From UBA4781 sp963674975 (GTDB taxonomy: Bacteria; Chloroflexota; Anaerolineae; Anaerolineales; Anaerolineaceae), in assembly GCA_963674975.1 (NCBI GenBank), contig OY771913.1, forward strand, positions 1,922,001 to 1,986,000: 64,000 nucleotides of DNA, written 5' to 3'. Below the pieces are notes generated by a model. The model did not search any database. It saw only the letters and a list, made by a program, of their open reading frames with translations, and was not told where the DNA came from. Both the position numbers and the translations under genes were made by a program. Within the stretch, counting starts at the first letter, position 1. Every line of letters begins with the position of its first letter. Below, piece after piece: positions 52,701 to 60,893 of this stretch.

Positions 52701-52919
52701 ATGCATTTAGGATATTTAGAGATTTTCGCTCTTTTGATTCTCGTTTTGCTTTTATTTGGTCCCGGAAGGATTGCCAAGGTAGCAGGTGAACTGGGGCAGG
52801 GTATCAAGGCGTTTAAAGATGGATTAAGTGGCTCCAAGTCAGATACCAGTGCTAAGGCAGCCAAAGAAGACGATCAGCAAAAGCCGACAGTTGAGAATAC
52901 AGAAGAAAAAAAAGACTAA
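52701..52919 (+). CDS. tatA: twin-arginine translocase subunit TatA
   Basis: A 72-aa protein with the TatA layout: short outer N-terminus, one membrane helix (IFALLILVLLLFGP, residues 8-21), the FGPGRI hinge, an amphipathic helix (VAGELGQGIKAFKDGL) and an acidic/basic polar tail. Forms the pore-forming component of the Tat pathway. First gene of a tatA-tatB-tatC operon. Confidence 0.92.
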   Translation: MHLGYLEIFALLILVLLLFGPGRIAKVAGELGQGIKAFKDGLSGSKSDTSAKAAKEDDQQKPTVENTEEKKD

Positions 52920-52934
52920 AGAATTTCAATTTCA

Positions 52935-53279
52935 ATGTCAATTTTTGGCGGAGTCGGTTTTGGCGAAATTGTCTTTGTCTTGGTCCTGATGATCATTGTT
53001 CTGGGACCCAAGAAAATGGTGGAAGGTGCGAGAAGTCTGGGGAAAACCATCCGCAAGGTAACCCGTTCCCAATTCTGGAAAGAGGCGGTGAAGACTTCCA
53101 GGGAAATTCAAAGTATTCCTAAAAAGATCATCGATGAAGCGGGGATAGAAGATGATGTAAAAGAGATCAGCAGGGCTTTAGATCCCAAATTCCCCAATTC
53201 GATCGATGGGAGTATTCATTCCCCTGAATTTGATTCAGAAGAAAAGCAGGTGAAGGAGCCTCCCCGGTCAAAAGGATAG
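52935..53279 (+). CDS. tatB: twin-arginine translocase subunit TatB
   Basis: A 114-aa TatA/B-type protein: membrane helix (FGEIVFVLVLMIIVLGP, residues 9-25), GPKKM hinge, and a longer amphipathic/charged helix (RSLGKTIRKVTRS...) than in TatA, which favours the TatB assignment. It has the Gly-Pro hinge but no FGP. Follows tatA by 15 bases and is followed by tatC after 2 bases. It could in principle be a second TatA. Confidence 0.8.
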   Translation: MSIFGGVGFGEIVFVLVLMIIVLGPKKMVEGARSLGKTIRKVTRSQFWKEAVKTSREIQSIPKKIIDEAGIEDDVKEISRALDPKFPNSIDGSIHSPEFDSEEKQVKEPPRSKG

Positions 53280-53281
53280 CG

Positions 53282-54022
53282 ATGCCAGCAGAAGATAAAA
53301 AATTGATGCCTTTCTGGGATCACATTGAAGAACTCCGCCGACGTCTTTTTATCGGATTGATCGCACTGGTGATCGCCACTTTTGCGAGTTTCGCTTTTGC
53401 CGGAGATGTTGTTGATTTTCTTACTCAGCCGGTAGGGGGAACTGATGTGCTGCAGTCGATCGAGATCACGGAAAATCTGGGTGTTTTTACCCGCGTATCG
53501 TTGATGTGCGGGCTGATCATTTCACTCCCGGTTATTTTGTATGAACTGCTGGCGTTTATTGTGCCGGGGTTGAAACCCTCGGAACGCCGCTGGGTGTTCA
53601 TCGGATTGGCTTTTGGAACTGTTTTCTTTCTGATCGGTATTTTCTTCGCATTCTATGTGATGCTGCCGGGCACATTGGATTTTCTGCTGAATTCCGTCAT
53701 GGATGTGCAGACGATTCCCCGTTTTTCCAGCTATATTAAATTCATAACCAACCTGCTCTTTTGGATCGGGATTGCGTTTGAAATGCCTCTGATCATCTTT
53801 CTGCTGGCAAAATTGAAAGTGGTCAATGCGAGTATGCTGTTAAAGCAGTGGCGCTATGCGGTGATTATTATCGCTGTGCTTGCTGCGCTCATCACCCCAA
53901 CGGTGGATCCGGTGAACATGGGGCTGCTCATGCTTCCATTGATCGGTCTTTATTTCATCAGTATTTTCTTCGCTTTTCTAGCCGGGGGAAAAAGAAAGGA
54001 AAAAGATCAGAAAGCGATCTAG
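53282..54022 (+). CDS. tatC: twin-arginine translocase subunit TatC
   Basis: A 246-aa polytopic receptor subunit of the Tat system. It begins with the conserved MPFWDHIEELRRRLFIG (signal-peptide-binding N-terminus), has six hydrophobic segments, FTRVSLMCGLIISLPVILYE, and PGLKPSERR in the first cytoplasmic loop region with the conserved Glu. Full length. Completes the tatABC operon. Confidence 0.95.
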   Translation: MPAEDKKLMPFWDHIEELRRRLFIGLIALVIATFASFAFAGDVVDFLTQPVGGTDVLQSIEITENLGVFTRVSLMCGLIISLPVILYELLAFIVPGLKPSERRWVFIGLAFGTVFFLIGIFFAFYVMLPGTLDFLLNSVMDVQTIPRFSSYIKFITNLLFWIGIAFEMPLIIFLLAKLKVVNASMLLKQWRYAVIIIAVLAALITPTVDPVNMGLLMLPLIGLYFISIFFAFLAGGKRKEKDQKAI

Positions 54023-54049
54023 GCAGCAAAGAATTCATGGGAGATTTCA

Positions 54050-55024
54050 ATGAATAAACGAAAATTGGGCAGTAGTTCGATTTCTATTTCTGCCATTGGG
54101 TTGGGCTGCTGGCAGTTCTCCAAGAATAATGGTCTGGCAGGTAGATTTTGGGGAGATATGGAAGACTCTGCCATTCGCGATATTGTTCAAGAATCTCTGA
54201 GAGCGGGGATCAACTGGTTTGATACAGCGGAAGCATATGGCAATGGAAGATCGGAGCAAATGCTCTCGGCTTCTTTGCAGGCTCTACAGGTAAATGAAAA
54301 AGATATTGTGATCGCCACAAAATGGAGTCCGATCCTGCGCTTTGCCGGTTCGATTGAACGGACGTATCCCGATCGTGAGAAAAACCTGTCTCCATTCCCC
54401 ATCACACTTCTGCAGGTGCACAACCCTGCCAGTTTATCTTCGATTGAGTCGCAAATGCAGCATATGGCAGCCCTGGTGAAAGAGGGCGGGCTCAAGCTGG
54501 TGGGGGTCAGCAATTTCTCTTTATCGCTAATGAAAAAGGCTCATGAGTCGCTTTTATCCGGTGAGCTCGCTCTGACATCAAACCAGATGCGTTATAACCT
54601 GCTGGATCGCTCTATTGAGTCGAACGGCGTGCTGGATTATGCCCGTAAGAATAAGATCACGATCATCGCCTACTCGCCGCTTGCACAGGGCTTGCTAACA
54701 GGGCGCTTTCATGAAGATATGAATCTGATCAAGAAGCGTCCGGGATTCCGAAAGTATATGCCGGCTTTTCAAGAACGCTCGCTGCGCAGAACGCTGCCTT
54801 TGATTGCAGCATTGCGTGAAATAGCCGAAGCCCATAAGGTCACATCAGCCCAGGTTGCCCTGCGCTGGTTGGTCCAGTTCAATAGAGATACCGTAGTCGC
54901 CATCCCCGGTGCCAGTTCTGTTAAACAGGCAGCGCAAAACGCCGCTGTGATGGATTTTGAGCTTACCGATGAGGAAATGCACACCCTCGATGCTGTTTCA
55001 CGATCGATTGCAAAAACCCATTGA
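54050..55024 (+). CDS. aldo/keto reductase
   Basis: A 324-aa NADPH-dependent (beta/alpha)8 oxidoreductase. The catalytic tetrad is visible: Asp and Tyr in FDTAEAYGNGRSE (about residues 50-62), Lys in ATKWSP (about 88) and His in LLQVHNP (about 125). The C-terminal SSVKQAAQN segment binds cofactor. Physiological substrate unknown. Its last 10 codons, including the stop, form the left part of a 60-bp direct repeat whose second copy lies at the other side of the restriction-modification island, next to acnA. Confidence 0.9.
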   Translation: MNKRKLGSSSISISAIGLGCWQFSKNNGLAGRFWGDMEDSAIRDIVQESLRAGINWFDTAEAYGNGRSEQMLSASLQALQVNEKDIVIATKWSPILRFAGSIERTYPDREKNLSPFPITLLQVHNPASLSSIESQMQHMAALVKEGGLKLVGVSNFSLSLMKKAHESLLSGELALTSNQMRYNLLDRSIESNGVLDYARKNKITIIAYSPLAQGLLTGRFHEDMNLIKKRPGFRKYMPAFQERSLRRTLPLIAALREIAEAHKVTSAQVALRWLVQFNRDTVVAIPGASSVKQAAQNAAVMDFELTDEEMHTLDAVSRSIAKTH

Positions 55025-55054
55025 GTTAAGCTAAACCTTTCCCTTTTTCAGGTC
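54995..55054 (+). repeat. left 60-bp direct repeat (attL-like) bounding the island
   Basis: Identical to 61288-61347 except at 55007 and 55052, with a 44-bp perfect core (55008-55051). It contains the end of the aldo/keto reductase gene, a GTTAAG spacer and a 24-bp remnant of the end of acnA (DLKKGKV and stop on the minus strand). The empty site can be reconstructed as two convergent genes separated by 6 bp. Confidence 0.9.
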
Positions 55055-55198
55055 AGAAAAAAAGAAGTTTTTTCAAATATAGTGTAGATTTGTAAATTTC
55101 AGGATCGTTTTTAAAGAGTGATGAGATTTCAAAACATAAAAGCTCTATTCTGTTATCGAGAGTTTGAATTAACTTTGATCATTTGTTTTAACTATACT

Positions 55199-55207
55199 TG
55201 TTATAAT
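55199..55207 (+). promoter_or_regulatory. extended -10 promoter of the island operon
   Basis: TGT-TATAAT, a perfect TGn-extended -10, 43 bases before the HTH gene. TTGATC occurs 21 bases upstream, too far for a canonical -35. Confidence 0.45.
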
Positions 55208-55233
55208 AATTGGAGTATCTGTGATAATTATTA
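55204..55233. promoter_or_regulatory. 8-bp inverted repeat, candidate operator
   Basis: TAATAATT (55204-55211) and AATTATTA (55226-55233) are perfect inverted repeats with centres 22 bases apart (two helical turns). The left arm overlaps the -10 box, as expected for a repressor site used by the HTH protein encoded next. Confidence 0.45.
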
Positions 55234-55249
55234 GGTATTGTGAGGGAAA

Positions 55250-55471
55250 ATGGCTGAGATGGACGAGTTTTGGACAGCAGAAGAAGTCTCAAATTATCTA
55301 CGTATTCCGCAATCAACTATCTATAAGCTCGCTCAGGATAAAGCTTTACCCGGTTTCAAGGTGGGAAAGCACTGGCGTTTCCGCCGGGAAACAATTTTAA
55401 AATGGATTAAGGCAAAAGAGGAAAATAGATCTTCCTTCTCTAAAACAACAGCCAAATCTCTTGAAGGTTAA
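55250..55471 (+). CDS. small MerR-type/excisionase-family HTH DNA-binding protein
   Basis: A 73-aa protein made almost entirely of a winged helix-turn-helix of the 'excisionase/HTH_17' type: WTAEEVSNYLRIPQSTIYKL (residues 7-26), then GFKVGKHWRFRRETILKWI (about 33-51). Such proteins act as recombination directionality factors or as operon regulators. AGGGA lies before the ATG. It is the first gene of the island and has a palindrome at its promoter, which favours autoregulation; the island's repeat borders make an excision role equally interesting. Confidence 0.85.
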   Translation: MAEMDEFWTAEEVSNYLRIPQSTIYKLAQDKALPGFKVGKHWRFRRETILKWIKAKEENRSSFSKTTAKSLEG

Positions 55472-55483
55472 AATAAAAAACCT

Positions 55484-56140
55484 ATGATCAAACAGGTGAA
55501 ATCAAAACAGCGAGTGACAGACCACGGTGAGGTGTTTACCGCCAAGCGTGAAGTCAACGCTATGCTGGATTTGGTCAAGCAGGAAACCGAACGTATTGAT
55601 AGCCGCTTTCTGGAACCGGCTTGTGGTGATGGCAACTTCCTTGTAGAAATCCTGCGTCGTAAATTAGCTGTTGTTAAAAGGAAATACAAAAAAAGCCTCA
55701 TTGATTATGAAAAGTATGCTGTGCTTGCAGCGACCAGTATTTACGGTGTGGATATCTTGCAGGATAACGTGGATGCTTGTCGAGCGCGCATGTTTGAGAT
55801 CTGGGATCAAGAATATCGAGAAGTTTGCAAGGATGAGGTCAGCGAGGAATGCCGATGCGTAATTCGATTCATTTTTGAACGGAATATCTTATGCGGAGAC
55901 GCCTTGTCTCTTAAAGATAACGAAGGCAAACCGATCATTTTTTCTGAATGGACGTTTGTTACCGGCGCAATGATGAAGCGTCGTGATTTTCGTCTGGATG
56001 AGATGCTTGATGGGCATACCGAGCAGATGAGTATTTTTATGAACGATTGGGAATACGATGAAGAAATCAAAGCATTTATTCCAAAACCCATCAAAGAATT
56101 TGAGCCGATCTATTACAGGAGGGTACAGGAGAATGGCTGA
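55484..56140 (+). CDS. N6-adenine methyltransferase-like subunit lacking the catalytic motif
   Basis: A 218-aa protein with methyltransferase motif X (GEVFTAKREVNAMLDLV, residues 15-31) and SAM motif I (FLEPACGDGNFLVEIL, 42-57), then GVDILQDNV. Where an (N/D)PPY motif should follow, it instead has IIFSEWTFVTGAMMKRRDF (about 146-164). It would bind SAM or DNA but not catalyse methylation alone. I have seen this SEW...MxKRRDF wording annotated as 'N-6 DNA methylase' in similar operons, so it looks like a conserved partner, not a broken gene. It overlaps the next methyltransferase by 8 bases. Confidence 0.75.
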   Translation: MIKQVKSKQRVTDHGEVFTAKREVNAMLDLVKQETERIDSRFLEPACGDGNFLVEILRRKLAVVKRKYKKSLIDYEKYAVLAATSIYGVDILQDNVDACRARMFEIWDQEYREVCKDEVSEECRCVIRFIFERNILCGDALSLKDNEGKPIIFSEWTFVTGAMMKRRDFRLDEMLDGHTEQMSIFMNDWEYDEEIKAFIPKPIKEFEPIYYRRVQENG

Positions 56141-57713
56141 GGATTTTTATAGCGGAATTTACAACCCTGATGTTCTATCGTGCCTGGCAAGCTTGTCCAG
56201 CGACGAGGTGTTCACCCCACCGGAGATTGCGAATCGGATGCTGGATTTATTGCCTCAGGAACTATTTCAAAACTCTGAGACGAAGTTCCTTGACCCAGCC
56301 TGTAAATCCGGCATATTCTTGCGCGAAATTGCTAAAAGACTGATCAAAGGGTTGGAACCGCAGATTCCCGACTTGCAGCAGCGTATTGACCACATTTTTC
56401 AGCACCAGCTATTCGGTATCGCCATTACCGAGCTCACTAGCTTACTTTCACGACGCAGCATATATTGCAGTAAGTACCCCAACAGTATTTATTCGGTGAC
56501 AGCGTTCAACGACGCCCAGGGCAATACTCGTTTCAAGCGTATTCAGCACAACTGGAAAAATGGTAAATGTATATTCTGCGGTGCATCACAAAGCCAGTTT
56601 GACCGGGATGCCACGCTGGAAACCCACGCCTATGAATGGATCCACACTACCCGGCCGGAGGAGATATTTAAAATGAAATTTGATGTGATCATTAGCAACC
56701 CACCGTACCAATTATCAACGGGAGGTGGAACTGATAAAAAAAAGTCAGCAACACAAGCGAAGCCAATTTATAACAAATTTTTTGAGCAAGCGAAAAAACT
56801 TAGCCCTCGCTTCATAAGTATGATTATTCCTGCAAGATGGTATTCTGGAGGAATGGGATTAAACCAATTTAGAAACGATATGCTCAATGATAAGCATATC
56901 GTAAAATTTGTTGATTATATTAATTCAAAAGATTGTTTTCAAGGCGTCGATATTGCGGGCGGAGTTTGCTATTTTCTATGGGATAGAGATCATATAAGTA
57001 ATGAATGTGAGATTATTAACATCTCTGGAAACTCTGTTAATTCTATGATTAGGCCTTTGAACGAATTTACAACTCTTTTTGTCAGATCAAACGATGCAAT
57101 AAAAATAATTGATAAGGTTGTTAAACAATCATCACATTTTATGGATGAAATAGTATCTCCGATAGACACGTTTGGTATTCCGTCAAAAGAAAAAGGTCAT
57201 CAAAATAAGCAAACCGGAGATATTTCTTTACTGCATAGCGTCGGATACAATGATCAAGGAGAGAGTTACATCTCAAGAGATACTATTAAAAAAAATCGAC
57301 AATATATTGACAAATACAAGGTAAAAATCTCTATTATGGTTCCTCAAGGCGGAGAAGTTGGTATTAAACCGGAAAATGGATATCGTTCCATTTCTACTCC
57401 TCAGATTCTTCCACCTGGACAAGTAGATACATTTTCGTACTTAAACATTGGTTTTTTTAATACTGAGGAGGAAGCCGAGAACTTGGTGAGCTATATTAGC
57501 TGCAAGTTTACTCGATACTTAATTCGAACAACATACTCTTCTGTACATGTGTCAAGGGACAATTTCAAGTTCGTTCCTCTTGTAGATTTAAAAAGAAGTT
57601 GGAGTGACGAAGCACTGTATTCTTATTTCGGAATAACTGCCGATGAGGTTAACTTAATTGAAAAAACGATGCGGCCAATGAATTCTATAGGTGGTGACGA
57701 CGATGCCAACTAA
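56133..57713 (+). CDS. Eco57I-like N6-adenine DNA methyltransferase
   Basis: A 526-aa protein from ATG 56133 (CAGGAGA upstream; a longer frame overlaps the previous gene deeply). Motif X DEVFTPPEIANRMLDLL (about 24-40), SAM motif I KFLDPACKSGIFL (about 51-63) and catalytic NPPY (residues 189-192, 56697-56708) are all present; a CIFCGA Cys pair lies between them. The region after NPPY, probably target recognition, is strongly AT-rich (14/60 G+C from 56881) while the N-terminal part is not (34/60 from 56161). Overlaps the helicase gene by 11 bases. Probably the active half of a two-subunit methyltransferase. Confidence 0.87.
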   Translation: MAEDFYSGIYNPDVLSCLASLSSDEVFTPPEIANRMLDLLPQELFQNSETKFLDPACKSGIFLREIAKRLIKGLEPQIPDLQQRIDHIFQHQLFGIAITELTSLLSRRSIYCSKYPNSIYSVTAFNDAQGNTRFKRIQHNWKNGKCIFCGASQSQFDRDATLETHAYEWIHTTRPEEIFKMKFDVIISNPPYQLSTGGGTDKKKSATQAKPIYNKFFEQAKKLSPRFISMIIPARWYSGGMGLNQFRNDMLNDKHIVKFVDYINSKDCFQGVDIAGGVCYFLWDRDHISNECEIINISGNSVNSMIRPLNEFTTLFVRSNDAIKIIDKVVKQSSHFMDEIVSPIDTFGIPSKEKGHQNKQTGDISLLHSVGYNDQGESYISRDTIKKNRQYIDKYKVKISIMVPQGGEVGIKPENGYRSISTPQILPPGQVDTFSYLNIGFFNTEEEAENLVSYISCKFTRYLIRTTYSSVHVSRDNFKFVPLVDLKRSWSDEALYSYFGITADEVNLIEKTMRPMNSIGGDDDAN

Positions 57714-60618
57714 AGAATTTTTTCCCCAACGGTCCGAATCACATCCAATGATTTACGCCTATTCCGACAGCAATCCTCAATACAAAGGCTTGCTAAAGGT
57801 AGGCTATACAGAAAAAAACGTAGAAAAGCGCGTAGCGCAGCAATACCCCACCAAAAGGCCGGATGGCTTGGTGCCGTATAAAATCGTCCTGGCAGAGTCA
57901 GCCATGCGCAACGACGGCACTTGCTTTACCGACCATGATGTTCATCGCACGCTTAAGAGGAAGAAAGTTGACAGTGTCGGTGGCGAATGGTTCAGGTGTT
58001 CGGTTGAGGAGGTCAAAGCCACCATTGTGGCTATTAAAACAAGTACAACCAATATCGAAAACCGTACTCAGACCTTTGCCTTACGCCCCGAACAAAAAGA
58101 AGCTATTGATAAAACAATTGAATACTTTGCTTCTGCCAAAAAAGATTTCCCCGACCGCGCCCCGAAGTTTTTGTGGAACGCCAAGATGCGCTTTGGTAAG
58201 ACCTTTGCGGCTTACCAGTTGACTAGGCGCATGGAGCTCAAAAAAGTACTGGTGCTGACCTTCAAGCCGGCTGTGGAAGTGGCTTGGGATGAAGACCTGA
58301 TGACCCATGTGGATTTTGAGGGCTGGCAATTTATCTGTCGCGATGGTTTGAAATACGAAGATGCCGATTTATCGCACCCAATTGTTTGTTTCGGCTCTTT
58401 TCAAGATTATCTAGGTACGAACGACACTGGTGGCATCAAGGCGAAAAATGAATGGGTGCACACCACTAATTGGGACCTGGTGATTTTTGATGAATATCAT
58501 TTTGGTGCGTGGCGTGATAACGCAAAAAGCTTATTCGAACAACCGGACGAAGATGAAGATTATGATTTCGATCTGGAAAAATATAAAAAAGACGAGGCAG
58601 ACAACGCCTACAACGAAACCTTTTTACCTATCACCACATCGTATTATCTATTTCTCTCCGGTACGCCGTTCCGCGCCATCAATAGCGGCGAGTTCATTGA
58701 GGATCAGATTTATAACTGGACCTATTCGGATGAGCAGCGGGCAAAGGAGAATTGGGACGGTCCTGATAATCCCTACGTCTCCCTGCCGCGCATGGTCATG
58801 CTGACATATCGGATACCTGACAGCATTCGTCAGATTGCTATTCAGGGACAATTCGACGAATTTGATCTGAATGTTTTTTTCTCAGCAAAAGGAAAGGGGA
58901 AAGAAGCAAAGTTCGTTTATGAAAATGAAGTGCAAAAATGGCTTGATCTGATCCGCGGTTCTTATCTGCCCGCCAGCGTGGATGACATGAAACTTGGGCA
59001 GGATAAACGTCCGCCAATGCCGTTTTCCGATACTCGTCTATTAAATGTGCTCTCGCATACTTTCTGGTTCTTGCCCAATGTTGCGTCCTGTAATGCTATG
59101 TTTAATCTGTTGGCGCAGAAACAGAACACCTTTTTCCATTCGTACAAAATCAACTTGTGTGCCGGGGCATCAGCTGGAATTGGTGTAGATGCACTCGAAC
59201 CGGTACTTAAGTCTATGGGAGATCCACTTTCCACTAAAACCATCACGCTATCCTGCGGTAAGCTGACCACCGGTGTAACTATCAGACCATGGACAGGTAT
59301 CTTCATGCTCCGAAATTTGAAAAGCCCGGAAACTTATTTTCAGGCGGCTTTCCGAGTGCAAAGCCCATGGGAAATTACTACCGGCGCCGACACAAGAGAA
59401 ATATTAAAGCACGAATGCTATGTATTCGACTTTGCCCTTGACCGCGCGCTGAAACAGATATCTGATTACAGCTGTCGGTTGAACGTAGATGAGAGCAACC
59501 CAGAAAAGAAAGTAGCTGAATTTATTAATTTCCTTCCGGTGCTTGCCTATGATGGTAGTAGCATGAAGCAGATCAGCGCGCAGGATGTTCTGGATATTGC
59601 CATGGCAGGCACTTCAGCAACGCTGCTTGCCAAACGCTGGGAATCTGCTTTACTTGTAAATGTGGATAATGAAACCTTGGCTCGCTTGATAGCAAACAAA
59701 GAGGCGATGGCCGCCCTGATGAAAATTGAAGGATTTCGCAGTCTGAACACCGACATAGAGACGATTATTAACAAATCCGAGGCTGTTAAAAAAGCAAAGA
59801 AGGATGGTACCGGCGATCTGAGCCCGAAAGAGAAAAAAGAGCTTACCGATGAAGAGAAAGAATACAAATCGATGCGTAAGCAAATTCAAGAAAAATTAAT
59901 CAAATTTGCAACCCGCATTCCGATCTTTATGTATCTGACCGATTACCGCGAACGCTCGCTCAAAGATGTGATCACACAACTAGAGCCTGGTCTATTTAAA
60001 AAGGTTACCGGCTTGGATGTAAAAGACTTTGAACTTTTAGTATCATTGAATGTGTTCAACGGTTCTCTCATGAACGACGCAATTTTCAAGTTCAAGCGTT
60101 ATGAGGATTCCAGCCTCTCCTATACTGGTATCGATAAACATGCAGGCGAAGATATAGGCGGTTGGGATACCGTCGTCACGCGTAGCGAATATGAAGCACT
60201 ATTCTACAATCAGCAATACACAATGGAAGCGGCGGTTGATTATATCGCTGATGTACCCGATGAATATGTTTTCGTAGATTCCAATGAGGATGCAGAGAAA
60301 GAGGAAAAATCTATCATAGCTAAAATTACAAAGCCGGTTACCAATCCCAGGCGCGCCAGGAAAACCTCAGTCGCACCACCCATACCCGATTTTGTCACAA
60401 CCAGCTTTGGTATAAAGTCCCCCATCGCTCCGAAACCTGTTAATAAACCAACAGTGGACACCTCCGGCGTTGCTGTTGGCGTGACCGTACAGCACAAAGC
60501 GTTTGGATCTGGTAAAGTGATAGAACTTGACGGTGGATTGATCACTGTTGCTTTTGAACAGGGTCAAAAGCGTTTCGAGTTCCCCGGAGCATTTGAAAAT
60601 GGTTTTTTGAAAGTGTAA
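57703..60618 (+). CDS. GIY-YIG nuclease / SF2 DEAD-box helicase fusion (restriction subunit)
   Basis: A 971-aa protein starting at ATG 57703 (GGTGGTG upstream; the earlier GTG is less likely). Residues 10-110 resemble the T5orf172/GIY-YIG nuclease fold (MIYAYSDS...KGLLKVGYT...RVAQQYP, and HRTLKRKKV). A helicase follows: Walker A MRFGKTFAA (about 160), DEYH box (about 262), SGTPF (about 318) and a motif V/VI-like region GKLTTGVTIRPW...YFQAAFRVQSPW (about 518-555). The last 45 residues (VTVQHKAFGSGKVIELDGG) form a small Tudor-like domain also found at the end of UvrD/PcrA helicases. Likely ATP-driven restriction enzyme of the island. Confidence 0.87.
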   Translation: MPTKEFFPQRSESHPMIYAYSDSNPQYKGLLKVGYTEKNVEKRVAQQYPTKRPDGLVPYKIVLAESAMRNDGTCFTDHDVHRTLKRKKVDSVGGEWFRCSVEEVKATIVAIKTSTTNIENRTQTFALRPEQKEAIDKTIEYFASAKKDFPDRAPKFLWNAKMRFGKTFAAYQLTRRMELKKVLVLTFKPAVEVAWDEDLMTHVDFEGWQFICRDGLKYEDADLSHPIVCFGSFQDYLGTNDTGGIKAKNEWVHTTNWDLVIFDEYHFGAWRDNAKSLFEQPDEDEDYDFDLEKYKKDEADNAYNETFLPITTSYYLFLSGTPFRAINSGEFIEDQIYNWTYSDEQRAKENWDGPDNPYVSLPRMVMLTYRIPDSIRQIAIQGQFDEFDLNVFFSAKGKGKEAKFVYENEVQKWLDLIRGSYLPASVDDMKLGQDKRPPMPFSDTRLLNVLSHTFWFLPNVASCNAMFNLLAQKQNTFFHSYKINLCAGASAGIGVDALEPVLKSMGDPLSTKTITLSCGKLTTGVTIRPWTGIFMLRNLKSPETYFQAAFRVQSPWEITTGADTREILKHECYVFDFALDRALKQISDYSCRLNVDESNPEKKVAEFINFLPVLAYDGSSMKQISAQDVLDIAMAGTSATLLAKRWESALLVNVDNETLARLIANKEAMAALMKIEGFRSLNTDIETIINKSEAVKKAKKDGTGDLSPKEKKELTDEEKEYKSMRKQIQEKLIKFATRIPIFMYLTDYRERSLKDVITQLEPGLFKKVTGLDVKDFELLVSLNVFNGSLMNDAIFKFKRYEDSSLSYTGIDKHAGEDIGGWDTVVTRSEYEALFYNQQYTMEAAVDYIADVPDEYVFVDSNEDAEKEEKSIIAKITKPVTNPRRARKTSVAPPIPDFVTTSFGIKSPIAPKPVNKPTVDTSGVAVGVTVQHKAFGSGKVIELDGGLITVAFEQGQKRFEFPGAFENGFLKV

Positions 60619-60893
60619 GAACGAATATTTTGCAAAGGACTAACAAGAAATAATGAGCTTTACTGTCTTAAGTCAGTGGTAGTCAAGGCACGCTCAAATG
60701 GCGAATTCGAGGTGGTAGGCAGTCAGCAAAGATGATAAAAGAAGTCGATCCGTCTGCAAGTCAGCCTATATTAACCGAATTTGGTTTAAACAAGTACGAA
60801 ATCTTTGGAAATATGACGATGGGATTCACGAAGGTAAATCATGAACAAGACAAACACGGGGGGAAGGATGTTAAGTGGATAAAATTAAAGTAA
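60619..60893 (+). pseudogene. probable decayed gene fragment(s)
   Basis: Between the helicase gene and the last ORF no intact gene is visible. Two protein-like pieces are in different frames: one ending VVKARSNGEFEVVGSQQR and stop at about 60733, and a 53-codon ORF starting ATG 60732 and ending TAA 60893 (MIKEVDPSASQPILTEFGLN...). They overlap end to start like one frame-shifted reading frame. The family was not recognised. It may be a remnant of a further island gene. Confidence 0.35.

Noticed and set aside
54995..55054. tRNA gene as the integration site of the island
   Set aside because: The repeat encodes the tails of two protein genes and cannot be folded as a tRNA acceptor/T-arm region; no tRNA gene lies nearby.
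55484..57713. One methyltransferase gene split by a frameshift
   Set aside because: Each ORF has its own motif X and SAM motif I, and the second has its own ribosome-binding site; two full proteins are more likely than one broken gene.
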